Both the position numbers and the translations under genes were made by a program. Positions 17,468 through 26,909 of a DNA stretch of 64,000 nucleotides are shown one piece after another (the stretch's first letter is position 1; every line of letters starts with the position of its first letter). Below the pieces are notes generated by a model that saw only the letters and a list, made by a program, of their open reading frames with translations, was not told the DNA's origin and did not search any database. Origin of the DNA: Yeosuana aquiaggeris (GTDB taxonomy: Bacteria; Bacteroidota; Bacteroidia; Flavobacteriales; Flavobacteriaceae). Location of the stretch: positions 930,001 to 994,000 of the forward strand of contig NZ_JBAWKC010000001.1 of the NCBI RefSeq assembly GCF_044003965.1. Direction: 5' to 3'.

Positions 17468-17489
17468 GGGGAGCTCAATGGCGATGAAC
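17467..17489 (-). repeat. Diverged fourth tail copy
   Basis: The plus strand reads TGGGGAGCTCAATGGCGATG then AAC. Spacing and several blocks (GGAGC, AAC) match the tail sequence of the preceding units. It stands at the expected place, just upstream in the minus direction of the second copy of the hairpin. About half the positions have changed. Confidence 0.45.
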
Positions 17490-17544
17490 TACGTTTTCGA
17501 AAATTTAAATATATTAATTAAACCGAATCTTTTTTATTCTATTA

Positions 17545-17574
17545 TTGGTATAATAGTTTTTTATGTTATATTTG
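17545..17574 (+). promoter_or_regulatory. Promoter of the kduI-uxaA operon
   Basis: TTG at 17545-17547, 19 bases, then TATATTTG at 17567-17574: an exact fit to the Bacteroidota TTG-N19-TAnnTTTG promoter. The operator begins at the next base, so the predicted transcription start falls inside the operator. Confidence 0.78.
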
Positions 17575-17588
17575 TGTAATCGATTACA
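17575..17588 (+). promoter_or_regulatory. LacI-type operator, kduI operon
   Basis: Perfect 14-base palindrome TGTAATCGATTACA, adjoining the -7 element and 15 bases before the kduI start codon. It is positioned to block open-complex formation or promoter clearance. Confidence 0.85.
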
Positions 17589-17603
17589 TTTAATTATTTT
17601 ATT

Positions 17604-18440
17604 ATGACAAATTACAGCTTCAGATATGCAATAAGCCCTAAAGATTTAAAAAGGTATGATACCATTGATTTAAGAAACGAATTTTTGGTACATGATCTTT
17701 TTGTTAAGGATAGTATTCAATTGACTTATTCTATGTATGATAGATTTATTGTTGGGGGAATTATGCCCGTAGATCAAAGCTTGAAACTAGAGACGATTCC
17801 ATATTTAAAATCCGAAAATTTTCTTGATAGAAGGGAATTGGGAATTATAAATGTTGGAGGTAAGGGTAAAGTAACGGTTGATGGGATTGAATATGTATTA
17901 AATAAAAAGGAAGCCCTTTATGTAGGGCAAGGATGTAAAGAAGTGGTGTTTTCAACTGCAAAAGGCGGTCAGGCTTTATTTTATATAAATTCCGCTCCGG
18001 CGCATAAAAAGTTTCCAACAAAACAGGTAAGCCAAAAAGATGCTGAAATAATTCAGCTTGGTGAAGAAAAGTATGCAAATAAGAGAGTTTTAAATAAACT
18101 AATTGTCAATAGCATTGTTGAAACTTGTCAACTTCAAATGGGTCTTACAGAACTTTTGCCAGGCAACGTATGGAATACGATGCCTGCGCACACTCATAAC
18201 AGAAGAATGGAAGCTTATTTTTATTTTGATTTAGAAGCTGGTCAAACTATTTCCCATTTTATGGGTGAGCCACAAAATACCAGACACATTTTTATGCAAA
18301 ATAATCAAGCGGTATTGTCTCCTGAATGGTCCATACATTCGGGTGCAGGAACTTCAAATTATTCTTTTATTTGGGGTATGGCCGGAGAGAATTTAGATTA
18401 TAGTGATATGGATATTTGTCCACCGAATGAATTGAAATAA
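17604..18440 (+). CDS. kduI: 5-dehydro-4-deoxy-D-glucuronate isomerase
   Basis: This 278-residue cupin-fold enzyme (EC 5.3.1.17) isomerises 5-keto-4-deoxyuronate, the open form of the unsaturated uronate released by pectate lyases and GH105, to 2,5-diketo-3-deoxygluconate. Length equals that of the E. coli enzyme. The zinc ligands known there are found at the same numbers: His196 and His198 in 'PAHTHNRRMEAYFYFDL', Glu203, and His245 in 'SIHSGAGTSNY'. No signal peptide, so it is cytoplasmic. It is the first gene of an eight-gene operon; kduD follows 5 bases after its stop. An operator lies just upstream. Confidence 0.97.
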   Translation: MTNYSFRYAISPKDLKRYDTIDLRNEFLVHDLFVKDSIQLTYSMYDRFIVGGIMPVDQSLKLETIPYLKSENFLDRRELGIINVGGKGKVTVDGIEYVLNKKEALYVGQGCKEVVFSTAKGGQALFYINSAPAHKKFPTKQVSQKDAEIIQLGEEKYANKRVLNKLIVNSIVETCQLQMGLTELLPGNVWNTMPAHTHNRRMEAYFYFDLEAGQTISHFMGEPQNTRHIFMQNNQAVLSPEWSIHSGAGTSNYSFIWGMAGENLDYSDMDICPPNELK

Positions 18441-18445
18441 TTAAG

Positions 18446-19231
18446 ATGGATTTATTTAGTTTAAAAGGAAAAAGAGCTCTCGTAACAGGTGGTACCCATG
18501 GATTGGGTATGGCCATGGCAGAAGGTCTTGCAGTTGCTGGTGCAGAACTTATTATTACAGGGACAACACCTACAAAAATGGATGATGCCTTGAGTTACTA
18601 TAAAAGAAAAGGGTTCAAAGCTTATGGGTATTTGTTTGATGTTACAAATGAAAAAGTTGCCAAAGAAAACATATCCAAGATTACTAAAGAAATTGGAGAG
18701 ATTCATATTCTTGTAAATAACGCTGGAATTATTAAAAGGGAATTGGCTATTACCATGCCGGTTGAAGATTTTAGGAGAGTAATAGAAGTTGATTTAGTAG
18801 GGCCTTTTATTATGTCACAATTGGTGGCTAAACAAATGATAGATCGCAAGGAGGGAAAAATTATTAATATATGCTCCATGATGAGCGAACTAGGAAGAAA
18901 TAGTGTTAGTGCCTATGCGGCTGCCAAAGGTGGTTTGAAAATGCTTACCCAAAATTTAGCCACAGAATGGGCCAAATATAATATTCAGGTAAATGGAATT
19001 GGTCCTGGGTATTTTGCTACAAGTCAAACAGAGCCTATTCGTGTAGACGGGCATCCTTTTAATGAGTTTATTATCAATAGAACACCTGCTGCCAGATGGG
19101 GTAACCCTGAAGATTTAGCAGGAGCGGCTGTTTTTTTAGCTTCAAAAGCCAGTGATTTTGTTAACGGACAAGTTATTTATGTTGACGGCGGAATTTTGGC
19201 AACTATTGGGAAACCTTCAAATGAAGATTAA
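18446..19231 (+). CDS. kduD: 2-dehydro-3-deoxy-D-gluconate 5-dehydrogenase (SDR family)
   Basis: A 261-residue short-chain dehydrogenase (EC 1.1.1.127) that reduces 2,5-diketo-3-deoxygluconate to 2-keto-3-deoxygluconate (KDG) with NAD(P)H. Visible SDR features: cofactor motif TGGTHGLG (residues 14-21), NNAG (91-94), catalytic Ser144, Tyr157 and Lys161 ('YAAAK'), and the C-terminal 'YVDGGILATIGKP' shared by KduD proteins. It is one step after KduI, and the genes are adjacent. The cytoplasmic location is expected. uxaC follows after 17 bases. Confidence 0.96.
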   Translation: MDLFSLKGKRALVTGGTHGLGMAMAEGLAVAGAELIITGTTPTKMDDALSYYKRKGFKAYGYLFDVTNEKVAKENISKITKEIGEIHILVNNAGIIKRELAITMPVEDFRRVIEVDLVGPFIMSQLVAKQMIDRKEGKIINICSMMSELGRNSVSAYAAAKGGLKMLTQNLATEWAKYNIQVNGIGPGYFATSQTEPIRVDGHPFNEFIINRTPAARWGNPEDLAGAAVFLASKASDFVNGQVIYVDGGILATIGKPSNED

Positions 19232-19248
19232 TATTTCAGAATAAAAAA

Positions 19249-20649
19249 ATGAAAACGAACTTTATTCACGACAATTTTTTATTAGAAAATAAATATGCTG
19301 AAGAATTATATCATAACTATTCAAAAAATCAGCCTATTATTGACTATCATAATCACTTACCTCCTCAACAAATAGCAGAAGACAAAATTTTTGAAAACTT
19401 AACCAATGTATGGATAAACGGAGACCATTATAAATGGCGCGCAATGCGAACTTTGGGTGTGAATGAAAAATTCATTACAGGAAATGCTTCTGATAAAGAT
19501 AAATTTTTAAATTGGTCTAAAACCGTTCCTTATACCATGCGCAATCCTTTATATCATTGGACGCATTTAGAGTTAGCCAGATATTTTGATATTTATGATT
19601 TGTTAAATGAAAGGTCTAACGAAAAAATCTGGGAAGAGACAAAAGAAAAATTATCATCAAGAGATTATAGTTGTAGACAATTACTTCAAAAAGTGAATGC
19701 TGAAGTAGTATGCACTACTGAAGATCCTACAGATCCTCTAGAACATCATCAAGCACTTGTAAAAAGCGATTTTAAGGTAAAAGTAAGTACAGCCTTCAGA
19801 CCTGACAAAGCAATTCTAATAGCTGCTGATGGTTATAATGACTATATCAATTCATTAGGATTGGCTGCAGATATGTCCATTAATTCTTTTGAAGATTTAT
19901 GTGATGCTTTAAGAAAACGCATTGTATATTTTGATACCAATGGTTGTAAACTCTGCGATCATGGCTTAGATCAAATCTATTTTGAAAATTACACCGAATC
20001 TGAAGTGAAATCTATTTTCTCAAAGAAAAGAGAAGGTAAAGAACTTAATAGTAAAGAAGCATTAAAATTTCAAAGTGCTATTTTGGTATTCCTGTGTGAA
20101 ACTTACCATGAATTTGGATGGGTACAGCAATTCCATTTAGGGGCTTTAAGAAATAATAATGCACGCATGCATCGTATTTTAGGACCAGACACAGGTTGGG
20201 ATTCTATTGGTGATTATCCGCAAGCCCAAAAACTATCAGCTTTTTTAAATGCTTTGGATAGTAAAAATAAATTAACAAAAACCATTATTTATAATCTAAA
20301 CCCTGCCGATAATGAAGTCATGGCTACTATGATTGGCAACTTTAATGATGGTAGCATAAAAGGGAAAGTGCAATTGGGATCAGCGTGGTGGTTTCTTGAT
20401 CAAAAAGACGGGATGACCAAACAATTAAATGCGCTTTCTAATATGGGGCTCATTAGTTGTTTTATTGGAATGTTAACAGATTCCCGTAGTTTTTTATCAT
20501 TTCCGCGTCATGAATATTTCAGACGTGTTTTATGCAACCTTTTAGGAGATGAAATTAAGCGTGGTGAATTACCAAATGACATGGAATGGATTGGTAAATT
20601 AGTGTCAGATATTAGTTATAATAATGCAAAAGAATATTTTAAATTCTAA
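19249..20649 (+). CDS. uxaC: Uronate (glucuronate/galacturonate) isomerase
   Basis: A 466-residue member of the amidohydrolase-superfamily uronate isomerases (EC 5.3.1.12). It converts D-galacturonate to D-tagaturonate, and D-glucuronate to D-fructuronate. The N-terminal metal motif 'DYHNHLPP' (residues 32-39) is present, as are 'GDHYKWRAMRTLGV' and 'LGALRNNNARMHRILGPDTG' near residue 300. 'FPRHEYFRRVLCNLLGDE' lies near the C-terminus. Length is usual for the family. This begins the saturated galacturonate branch; uxaB and uxaA further down the operon complete it. Confidence 0.97.
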   Translation: MKTNFIHDNFLLENKYAEELYHNYSKNQPIIDYHNHLPPQQIAEDKIFENLTNVWINGDHYKWRAMRTLGVNEKFITGNASDKDKFLNWSKTVPYTMRNPLYHWTHLELARYFDIYDLLNERSNEKIWEETKEKLSSRDYSCRQLLQKVNAEVVCTTEDPTDPLEHHQALVKSDFKVKVSTAFRPDKAILIAADGYNDYINSLGLAADMSINSFEDLCDALRKRIVYFDTNGCKLCDHGLDQIYFENYTESEVKSIFSKKREGKELNSKEALKFQSAILVFLCETYHEFGWVQQFHLGALRNNNARMHRILGPDTGWDSIGDYPQAQKLSAFLNALDSKNKLTKTIIYNLNPADNEVMATMIGNFNDGSIKGKVQLGSAWWFLDQKDGMTKQLNALSNMGLISCFIGMLTDSRSFLSFPRHEYFRRVLCNLLGDEIKRGELPNDMEWIGKLVSDISYNNAKEYFKF

Positions 20650-20672
20650 ACTAAACAATAAAAAAATAAGTA

Positions 20673-21713
20673 ATGAGTAGAGTAGTGACATTTGGTGAGA
20701 TCATGTTGAGGTTAGCACCACAAGGGTTTTTAAGATTTTCACAGGCAGACAACTTTGATGTTGTATATGGAGGCGGCGAATCTAATGTGGCAGTGTCTTT
20801 AGCCAATTATGGAATTTCAGTAGATTTTGTAACCCGTTTACCAAAAAATGATATTGGTGAATGTGCTATGATGGAAATGCGTAAGCGAGGAGTAGGTGTA
20901 GACAAAATAGTATGGGGAGGAGACCGTTTAGGGATTTATTTTTTAGAAACGGGAGCTGTATCAAGAGGTAGTAAAGTTGTTTATGACAGAGCCCATTCAG
21001 CCATGGCTGAAATCAAATCAGGAATGGTGAATTGGGAAGAAGTCTTTAAAGGCGTAGAATGGTTTCATTGGACAGGCATAACCCCGGCAATTTCACAAAG
21101 TTCAGCAGATGTCTGTTTGGAAGCAGTAAAAACGGCCAGTAAAATGGGTGTTACTATTTCAACAGACTTGAATTACAGAGCAAAGCTTTGGAAATACGGC
21201 GGTGATAGAGAAGCTATTATGACTGAATTAACGTCTTATTGTGATGTGATTTTAGGGAATGAAGAAGATGCAGAGATGCACTTTGGAATCAAGCCAGAAG
21301 GTTTAGCGGTTCAAACACATGGACACGATGTGAAGGCTGAAGCCTTTCTATCGGTATGCCAACAAATGATGGCAAAATTTCCAAGAGCAAAAAAGGTTAT
21401 TACTACTTTAAGAGGCTCAATATCAGCATCCCACAACACCTGGGCAGGTGTTTTATATGACGGAAAGAAAATGTTGGAAACGCGTCAGTATCAAATCACA
21501 GATATTGTAGATAGAGTAGGTGGCGGTGACAGTTTCATGGGCGGATTAATTTATGGGTTGTTAACCTATCCGGATAATGACCAAAATGCCTTAGACTTTG
21601 CAGTCGCAGCATCCTGTTTAAAACACACTATAAAGGGAGATGCGAACTTAGTCACAGTAGATGAAGTAACAAAACTTATGGGTGGTGATGCTTCAGGTAG
21701 AGTAGCAAGATAA
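20673..21713 (+). CDS. kdgK: 2-dehydro-3-deoxygluconokinase (PfkB family)
   Basis: A 346-residue ribokinase-family sugar kinase (EC 2.7.1.45) phosphorylating KDG to KDPG, the point where the saturated and unsaturated uronate branches meet. The N-terminus has 'VTFGEIMLRLAPQGFLRFSQ' and 'GGGESNVAVSLANYG', both typical of KDG kinases. The C-terminal anion-hole signature is 'DRVGGGDSFMGG' near residues 281-292 with the catalytic Asp in GGGDS. Cytoplasmic. It is followed 20 bases later by the aldolase gene that uses its product. Confidence 0.96.
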   Translation: MSRVVTFGEIMLRLAPQGFLRFSQADNFDVVYGGGESNVAVSLANYGISVDFVTRLPKNDIGECAMMEMRKRGVGVDKIVWGGDRLGIYFLETGAVSRGSKVVYDRAHSAMAEIKSGMVNWEEVFKGVEWFHWTGITPAISQSSADVCLEAVKTASKMGVTISTDLNYRAKLWKYGGDREAIMTELTSYCDVILGNEEDAEMHFGIKPEGLAVQTHGHDVKAEAFLSVCQQMMAKFPRAKKVITTLRGSISASHNTWAGVLYDGKKMLETRQYQITDIVDRVGGGDSFMGGLIYGLLTYPDNDQNALDFAVAASCLKHTIKGDANLVTVDEVTKLMGGDASGRVAR

Positions 21714-21733
21714 AACAGAAATACTTAAAAGAA

Positions 21734-22402
21734 ATGGCTCAATTTACAAGAATAGAAGTGGCCCAGGCGATGAAGGAAACAGGCATGATTCCTTTATTTT
21801 TCAACAGGGATTTAGAGTTAAGTAAGCATATTTTAAAAGCTTGTTATGATGGCGGCGCAAGACTCATGGAGTTTACGGCGCGTGGTGATTTTGCACATGA
21901 AGTGTTTGGTGAGTTAACAAAATACGCTATAAAAGAATTGCCAGGAATGATAATGGGAGTGGGTTCTGTAACTGATGCGGCCGCAGCTTCACTTTACATG
22001 GCATTAGGAGCAAACTTTATTGTAACGCCAGTATTAAGAGAAGACATTGCTATAGTATGTAACCGTAGAAAAGTATTATGGTCACCAGGATGTGGAACCT
22101 TGACAGAAATAGCCAGAGCTGAAGAGTTAGGTTGTGAGATTGTCAAGTTATTTCCCGGAGATATTTATGGACCACAATTTGTAAAAGGGATTAAAGGGCC
22201 ACAACCATGGACCAGTGTGATGCCAACTGGAGGCGTATCACCAACAGAAGAAAACCTAAAAGCATGGTTTGATGCCGGAGTCACTTGTGTGGGTATGGGT
22301 TCCCAATTAATATCAAATGATATTATTAAAAATAAGGACTATTCAAAACTTGAGCAAGATGTAAAAAATGCACTTGCTATTATCAAGACGGTAAAGAAAT
22401 AA
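21734..22402 (+). CDS. kdgA: KDPG aldolase (2-dehydro-3-deoxyphosphogluconate aldolase)
   Basis: A 222-residue class I aldolase (EC 4.1.2.14; family also active on 4-hydroxy-2-oxoglutarate). It splits KDPG to pyruvate and glyceraldehyde-3-phosphate. Conserved features: 'MIPLFFNRDLE', 'MEFTARGDF', 'GVGSVTDAAAASLYMALGAN', the Schiff-base lysine at about residue 138 in 'CEIVKLFPGD', and 'PTGGVSP' with 'AGVTCVGMGSQL'. It also appears as eda in other annotations. This is the last enzymatic step of the operon's pathway. Confidence 0.95.
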   Translation: MAQFTRIEVAQAMKETGMIPLFFNRDLELSKHILKACYDGGARLMEFTARGDFAHEVFGELTKYAIKELPGMIMGVGSVTDAAAASLYMALGANFIVTPVLREDIAIVCNRRKVLWSPGCGTLTEIARAEELGCEIVKLFPGDIYGPQFVKGIKGPQPWTSVMPTGGVSPTEENLKAWFDAGVTCVGMGSQLISNDIIKNKDYSKLEQDVKNALAIIKTVKK

Positions 22403-22461
22403 GAAGTTCAAAAAAATAAATAGATTAATAATTCGACAAATTAAACTAAACAAGCATAATT

Positions 22462-23760
22462 ATGATTGAAACTCAAAAGATAGGAAACTATCGTTACAGG
22501 ATTTTAGGGCTTTTAATGTTTGCCACAACGATTAACTATTTTGATAGAAGTATCATTGGTGTATTAGCTCCAACATTAGAAAAACTGTTTGGATGGACTA
22601 ATAGCGATTATGCTTATATAATGATTTCTTTTAAAGTAGCATATGCTCTTGGTATGCTTTTAATGGGTGGAGTTATTGATCGTTTAGGAACGAAAAAAGG
22701 ATATACCTTATCAATTGCCATATGGAGTGTTTTTGGTATGATGCATGCATTGGTTCGCCCTGGATTTAGTGTTATCGGTTTTGCTGCAGCGCGTTTTGGT
22801 TTAGGTTTTGGTGAATCTGGAAACTTTCCGGCAGCTATTAAAACTACAGCAGAGTGGTTTCCAAAAAAAGATCGTGCATTTGCAACGGGTCTGTTTAACG
22901 CAGCTACAAGTATAGGTGCAATTGCTGCACCCTTTGTTGTTGGATGGATTGTACATGAAGATGGTAAAAACTGGCAAATTCCTTTTTTAATTACAGGAGT
23001 ATTAAGTGCACTCTGGGTATTTCTTTGGTTTAAAATGTATAAAAAACCAGAAGTTCATCCTAAAGTTTCAAAAGAAGAATTGGCATATATTCAAAGTGAC
23101 TCAGAAGCAGAAAATGAAGAAAAATTACCTTGGAAAGCAGTGGCAAAAAAACGTCAAACTTGGGCGTTTGCAGTAGCAAAAACAACAGATGCCGTTTGGT
23201 GGTTTTATCTTTTCTGGGGAGCCAAGTTTTTAGCAGAGACTTTTGATGTAAACATTCATAATATAGCACTTCCATTTTTTGTTATTTATATCATGGCAGA
23301 TGGTGGAAGCATTTTAGGAGGCTATCTTTCTGGGGTTTTTATTAAAAAAGGATGGACTATAAATAAAGCTAGAAAAATCACATTGCTAATTTGTGCTTTA
23401 ATTATATTACCAGTAGCATTTGTAGCCATCACAGATAATAAATGGTTGGCGGTTTTCTTAATAGGTTTAGGTGCTGCTGGCCATCAAGCTTGGTCTGCCA
23501 ATATTTTTACATTGGCTTCGGATGTCTTTCCAAAAAAAGCAACCGCTTCGGTTGTAGGAATTGGTGGAATGATTGGAGCAGTGGCAGGTATCGTTGCAGA
23601 TGCCGCTTTGGGTTCTGTTTTGGACCAAGCAGGCAATACTGGATACTTTTGGGCATTTCTTGTGGCAGGTTCGTGTTACTTGGTGATTCTTGGGATAGTA
23701 CATTTATTAATGCCAAAAATGACACCACTTGATGAAAATTTAAAACTAATCACTGAGTAA
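22462..23760 (+). CDS. exuT: MFS hexuronate transporter (ExuT-like)
   Basis: A 432-residue major facilitator with twelve predicted membrane segments. It belongs to the anion:cation symporter group that includes ExuT: 'MFATTINYFDRSIIGVLAPT' at the first segment, 'DRLGTKKGYTLSIAIWSVFG' at the segment 2-3 loop, and 'GLGFGESGNFPAAIKTTAEW', a hallmark of the group. The expected role is inner-membrane uptake of galacturonate, glucuronate or unsaturated uronate released in the periplasm. Substrate is inferred from the family and the operon. A 58-base gap separates it from kdgA. Confidence 0.9.
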   Translation: MIETQKIGNYRYRILGLLMFATTINYFDRSIIGVLAPTLEKLFGWTNSDYAYIMISFKVAYALGMLLMGGVIDRLGTKKGYTLSIAIWSVFGMMHALVRPGFSVIGFAAARFGLGFGESGNFPAAIKTTAEWFPKKDRAFATGLFNAATSIGAIAAPFVVGWIVHEDGKNWQIPFLITGVLSALWVFLWFKMYKKPEVHPKVSKEELAYIQSDSEAENEEKLPWKAVAKKRQTWAFAVAKTTDAVWWFYLFWGAKFLAETFDVNIHNIALPFFVIYIMADGGSILGGYLSGVFIKKGWTINKARKITLLICALIILPVAFVAITDNKWLAVFLIGLGAAGHQAWSANIFTLASDVFPKKATASVVGIGGMIGAVAGIVADAALGSVLDQAGNTGYFWAFLVAGSCYLVILGIVHLLMPKMTPLDENLKLITE

Positions 23761-23830
23761 TTAATAAAATTTTCTTGTTACATATTTATTAAGTAACTAT
23801 AAAATCGCTTAAAAGGGCGAGAGAATAAAA

Positions 23831-25276
23831 ATGAAAAAATTAAATAGAAAAAATCTTGGATTAGAAGAAACATTTCCAATAAAAATAGTGCAATTTGGAG
23901 AAGGAAATTTTTTAAGAGCTTTCATAGGCTATGCATTTCAAGAATTGAATAAAGCGGCTAGTTTTAACGCTGGAATTGCAGTTGTGCAACCCATTGAAAG
24001 GGGTTTGGTAAAAATGCTAAATGAACAAGATGGCTTGTATACCTTGTTTATGAAAGGCGTTAAAAAGGGTAAAGAGATTCAGGATATTGAGTTAATTTCA
24101 AATATTGCAAAAGGTGTAGATCCATACAGTAATTTTGATAAGTATTTAAGTCTAGCAAAAGAAGAGTCGTTAGAATTTATTATTTCCAACACTACAGAAG
24201 CCGGTATAGCGTACGTCAGTTCAGATAAGCCTGAAATGCAACCGCCAAGTTCTTTTCCAGCAAAATTAACAGTGCTTTTACATGAAAGATTTAAACATTT
24301 TAAAGGGGATACCAATAAAGGACTCACAATTATTCCTTGTGAGCTTATTAATCATAATGCTGAAACTTTAAAAGAAATTATTTTGAAGTATGTGTCGGAT
24401 TGGAAATTAGGAGATGATTTTAAAACGTGGATTTTAGAAAGTAATTCCTTCCATAGTACATTAGTCGATAGAATTGTTCCAGGATACCCTAAAGATGAAA
24501 TCGAAGCTTTTAATGTGCAGTTAGATTATTCAGATAATTTAATAGTTGCTGCTGAGGCCTTTTTACTTTGGGTTATTGAAGGAGATGCTAAACTTAAGGC
24601 GAAATTACCCTTTGACAAAACTGGTTTAGATGTTAAAATTGTGTCTGATATGCAACCTTATCGTACTAGAAAAGTACGAATATTAAATGGCGCACATACT
24701 ACTATGGTTCCATTTTCATTATTATATGGAAATACAACAGTAAAAGAAACTGTCGATAATTCTTTTACAGGAAGTTTTATAAATGCTGCAGTTTTCGAAG
24801 AAATTATTGAGACACTTCAAATGGACAGAGCGGAATTAAATAGTTTTGCCGATGAAGTTTTAGACCGTTTCAGAAACCCCTTTATAAAACATAAATTAGC
24901 AGATATAGCATTAAATTCAATTTCAAAATTTAAAGTACGTGTTTTACCTAGTATTTTAGAGTATATAAATATTCATAATAAGCTTCCCAAGCATTTAATA
25001 TTTGGTTTTGCCTGTTTAATTAGATTTTATAAGGGTAATTGGCACGGGGAACGTTTACCTGTTAATGATAGTGTTGAAATTGTCAAGTTTTTTAACCAAA
25101 TATGGAGGTTAGATGATTTTTCTGAAATATCAAAAGCTGTACTTAAAAATACTGAGTTTTGGGGTCAGGATTTAACTGAAATAAAAGGCTTAACTAATGC
25201 TATTACTATTGCACTAGAAGAAATTGAATCAAATGGTATTGAAATTGGATTTGCCAATTTTAGTAATAAAATATAA
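23831..25276 (+). CDS. uxaB: Tagaturonate reductase (altronate oxidoreductase)
   Basis: A 481-residue member of the long-chain mannitol dehydrogenase family (EC 1.1.1.58) reducing D-tagaturonate to D-altronate with NADH. The N-terminal nucleotide-binding turn is 'IKIVQFGEGNFLRAF' (residues ~17-31). The substrate-binding/catalytic region has 'SNSFHSTLVDRIVPGYP' and 'YRTRKVRILNGAHTTMVPFS', in which Lys and the following N-G-A-H are conserved in this family. Length is normal. It acts directly after UxaC and before UxaA. A 70-base gap precedes it, so a separate minor promoter is possible. Confidence 0.95.
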   Translation: MKKLNRKNLGLEETFPIKIVQFGEGNFLRAFIGYAFQELNKAASFNAGIAVVQPIERGLVKMLNEQDGLYTLFMKGVKKGKEIQDIELISNIAKGVDPYSNFDKYLSLAKEESLEFIISNTTEAGIAYVSSDKPEMQPPSSFPAKLTVLLHERFKHFKGDTNKGLTIIPCELINHNAETLKEIILKYVSDWKLGDDFKTWILESNSFHSTLVDRIVPGYPKDEIEAFNVQLDYSDNLIVAAEAFLLWVIEGDAKLKAKLPFDKTGLDVKIVSDMQPYRTRKVRILNGAHTTMVPFSLLYGNTTVKETVDNSFTGSFINAAVFEEIIETLQMDRAELNSFADEVLDRFRNPFIKHKLADIALNSISKFKVRVLPSILEYINIHNKLPKHLIFGFACLIRFYKGNWHGERLPVNDSVEIVKFFNQIWRLDDFSEISKAVLKNTEFWGQDLTEIKGLTNAITIALEEIESNGIEIGFANFSNKI

Positions 25277-25293
25277 ATTAAAGAAAGATTGAT

Positions 25294-26904
25294 ATGCTCA
25301 AGAAGTTGTTAAAAGTTCATCCGTCAGATAATGTTGCCGTAGCTTTAGTAAATTTAGTAGCTGGAGACATTATTAATTTTAATGATGAGGATATTTATGT
25401 ATTATCTGATGTTAAAGAAAAGCATAAAATAGCGCTTGACACTTTTAACGTTGGAGACAGGATTATTATGTATGGTGTTTTAGTTGGAAAAGCGGCATCC
25501 ATTATCAAAAAAGGAGATGTTCTTACATTAAATAACGTAAAACATGAAAGCGAAAAAGTGTTTGGTAAAACTGAAACAACTGGTTGGACCGCTCCAAATG
25601 TTGAAAAATGGAAAAGCAGAACATTTTTAGGTTATCACAGAGCAGATGGTCAGGTTGGAACCGAAAATGTTTGGTTATTTTTTCCGCTGGTATTCTGTGA
25701 AAACAGAAACATAGAAACACTTAAGGAAATTTTTGATAAGGAACTTTTAAAACAAAAAGTAAATCCTCATCAGGAATTACTTCGTTCACTGGTAAATAAT
25801 GGCACTGCTGTTACGGCTGTTACCAGTAGCTCTGTCAATGTATTTGATAATATAGATGTAAAATTTATTACACATCCCGGTGGTTGTGGAGGTATTAGAC
25901 AAGATTCAGAAAGTTTAGCAAAATTATTGGCTGGCTATGTCAATAATCCTAATGTTGCTGGAGCTACGGTATTGAGTTTAGGTTGTCAAAATCTTCAAAT
26001 AAATATTTTTAAAGATGCTTTAAATAAGATTAACCCAAACTTAAAAAAACCAGTTCTAATTTTTGAACAACAAAAAATGGGAACTGTTGATGAGATGCTA
26101 AGTACCATAATCAAAGAATCTTATGAAGGTATAAAAGAGGCAAACAAAATTCCAAGAACTCCAGCACCTTTATCGAAACTATCTATTGGATTAGAATGCG
26201 GCGGCTCAGATGGGTTTTCTGGAATATCCGCCAATCCAACTTTAGGTCATACTTCAGATTTAATAGTGGCGCTAAAAGGAACAGCTGTTTTAGCTGAATT
26301 TCCGGAATTATGTGGTGTTGAGCAAGAATTAGCTAATAGATGTGTGGATGAGGAAAAAGCAAATAAGTTTTTAGAATTAATGAAAGCTTATGAAAAATCA
26401 GTTGTAGATGCAGGTTCTGGTTTTGATATGAATCCATCACCTGGGAATATTAAAGATGGTTTAATAACAGATGCAATGAAGTCTGCAGGAGCGGCTAAAA
26501 AAGGTGGGACATCACCTGTTGTGGATGTTTTAGATTATGGCGAATATTTATCTAAATCTGGATTTAATTTATTGTGTACTCCAGGGAATGATGTTGAAAG
26601 TACAACAGCTATGGTGGGTTCTGGAGTGAATATAATTTTATTTACTACTGGATTAGGTACTCCAACGGGTAATCCCATTGTACCTGTAATAAAAGTGTCT
26701 TCAAATACAGATTTGGCATTAAGAATGCCTGATATTATTGATATTGAAACTGGAGCCATTATTCGTGGAGAAAAAACCATTGAAACAATGGCGGAAGAAA
26801 TGCTGGAATTGATTATAAAAGTGGCAAGTGGGGCTGTAAAAACGAAAGCAGATATATTAAATCAAAATGATTTTATACCTTGGAGACGTGGTGTTTCTTT
26901 ATAA
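25294..26904 (+). CDS. uxaA: Altronate dehydratase
   Basis: A 536-residue UxaA/GarD-type dehydratase (EC 4.2.1.7) turning D-altronate into KDG. The N-terminal SAF-like domain (1-95) includes 'LKVHPSDNVAVALVNLVAGD'. The large C-terminal domain has 'GYHRADGQVGTENVWLFFPL', 'THPGGCGGIRQDSE', 'LECGGSDGFSGISANPTLGH' and 'TTGLGTPTGNPIVPVIKVSS', all conserved in the family; the cysteines and histidine there probably bind the catalytic metal. It is the last gene of the operon and ends 5 bases before the stop of the convergent lacI-type gene. Confidence 0.96.
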   Translation: MLKKLLKVHPSDNVAVALVNLVAGDIINFNDEDIYVLSDVKEKHKIALDTFNVGDRIIMYGVLVGKAASIIKKGDVLTLNNVKHESEKVFGKTETTGWTAPNVEKWKSRTFLGYHRADGQVGTENVWLFFPLVFCENRNIETLKEIFDKELLKQKVNPHQELLRSLVNNGTAVTAVTSSSVNVFDNIDVKFITHPGGCGGIRQDSESLAKLLAGYVNNPNVAGATVLSLGCQNLQINIFKDALNKINPNLKKPVLIFEQQKMGTVDEMLSTIIKESYEGIKEANKIPRTPAPLSKLSIGLECGGSDGFSGISANPTLGHTSDLIVALKGTAVLAEFPELCGVEQELANRCVDEEKANKFLELMKAYEKSVVDAGSGFDMNPSPGNIKDGLITDAMKSAGAAKKGGTSPVVDVLDYGEYLSKSGFNLLCTPGNDVESTTAMVGSGVNIILFTTGLGTPTGNPIVPVIKVSSNTDLALRMPDIIDIETGAIIRGEKTIETMAEEMLELIIKVASGAVKTKADILNQNDFIPWRRGVSL

Positions 26905-26909
26905 AAGAA

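Noticed and set aside
15106..17489. Integron-type attC array
   Set aside because: The repeats do not show attC core sites and no integron integrase is present; tRNA-tail scars explain tail plus terminator better.
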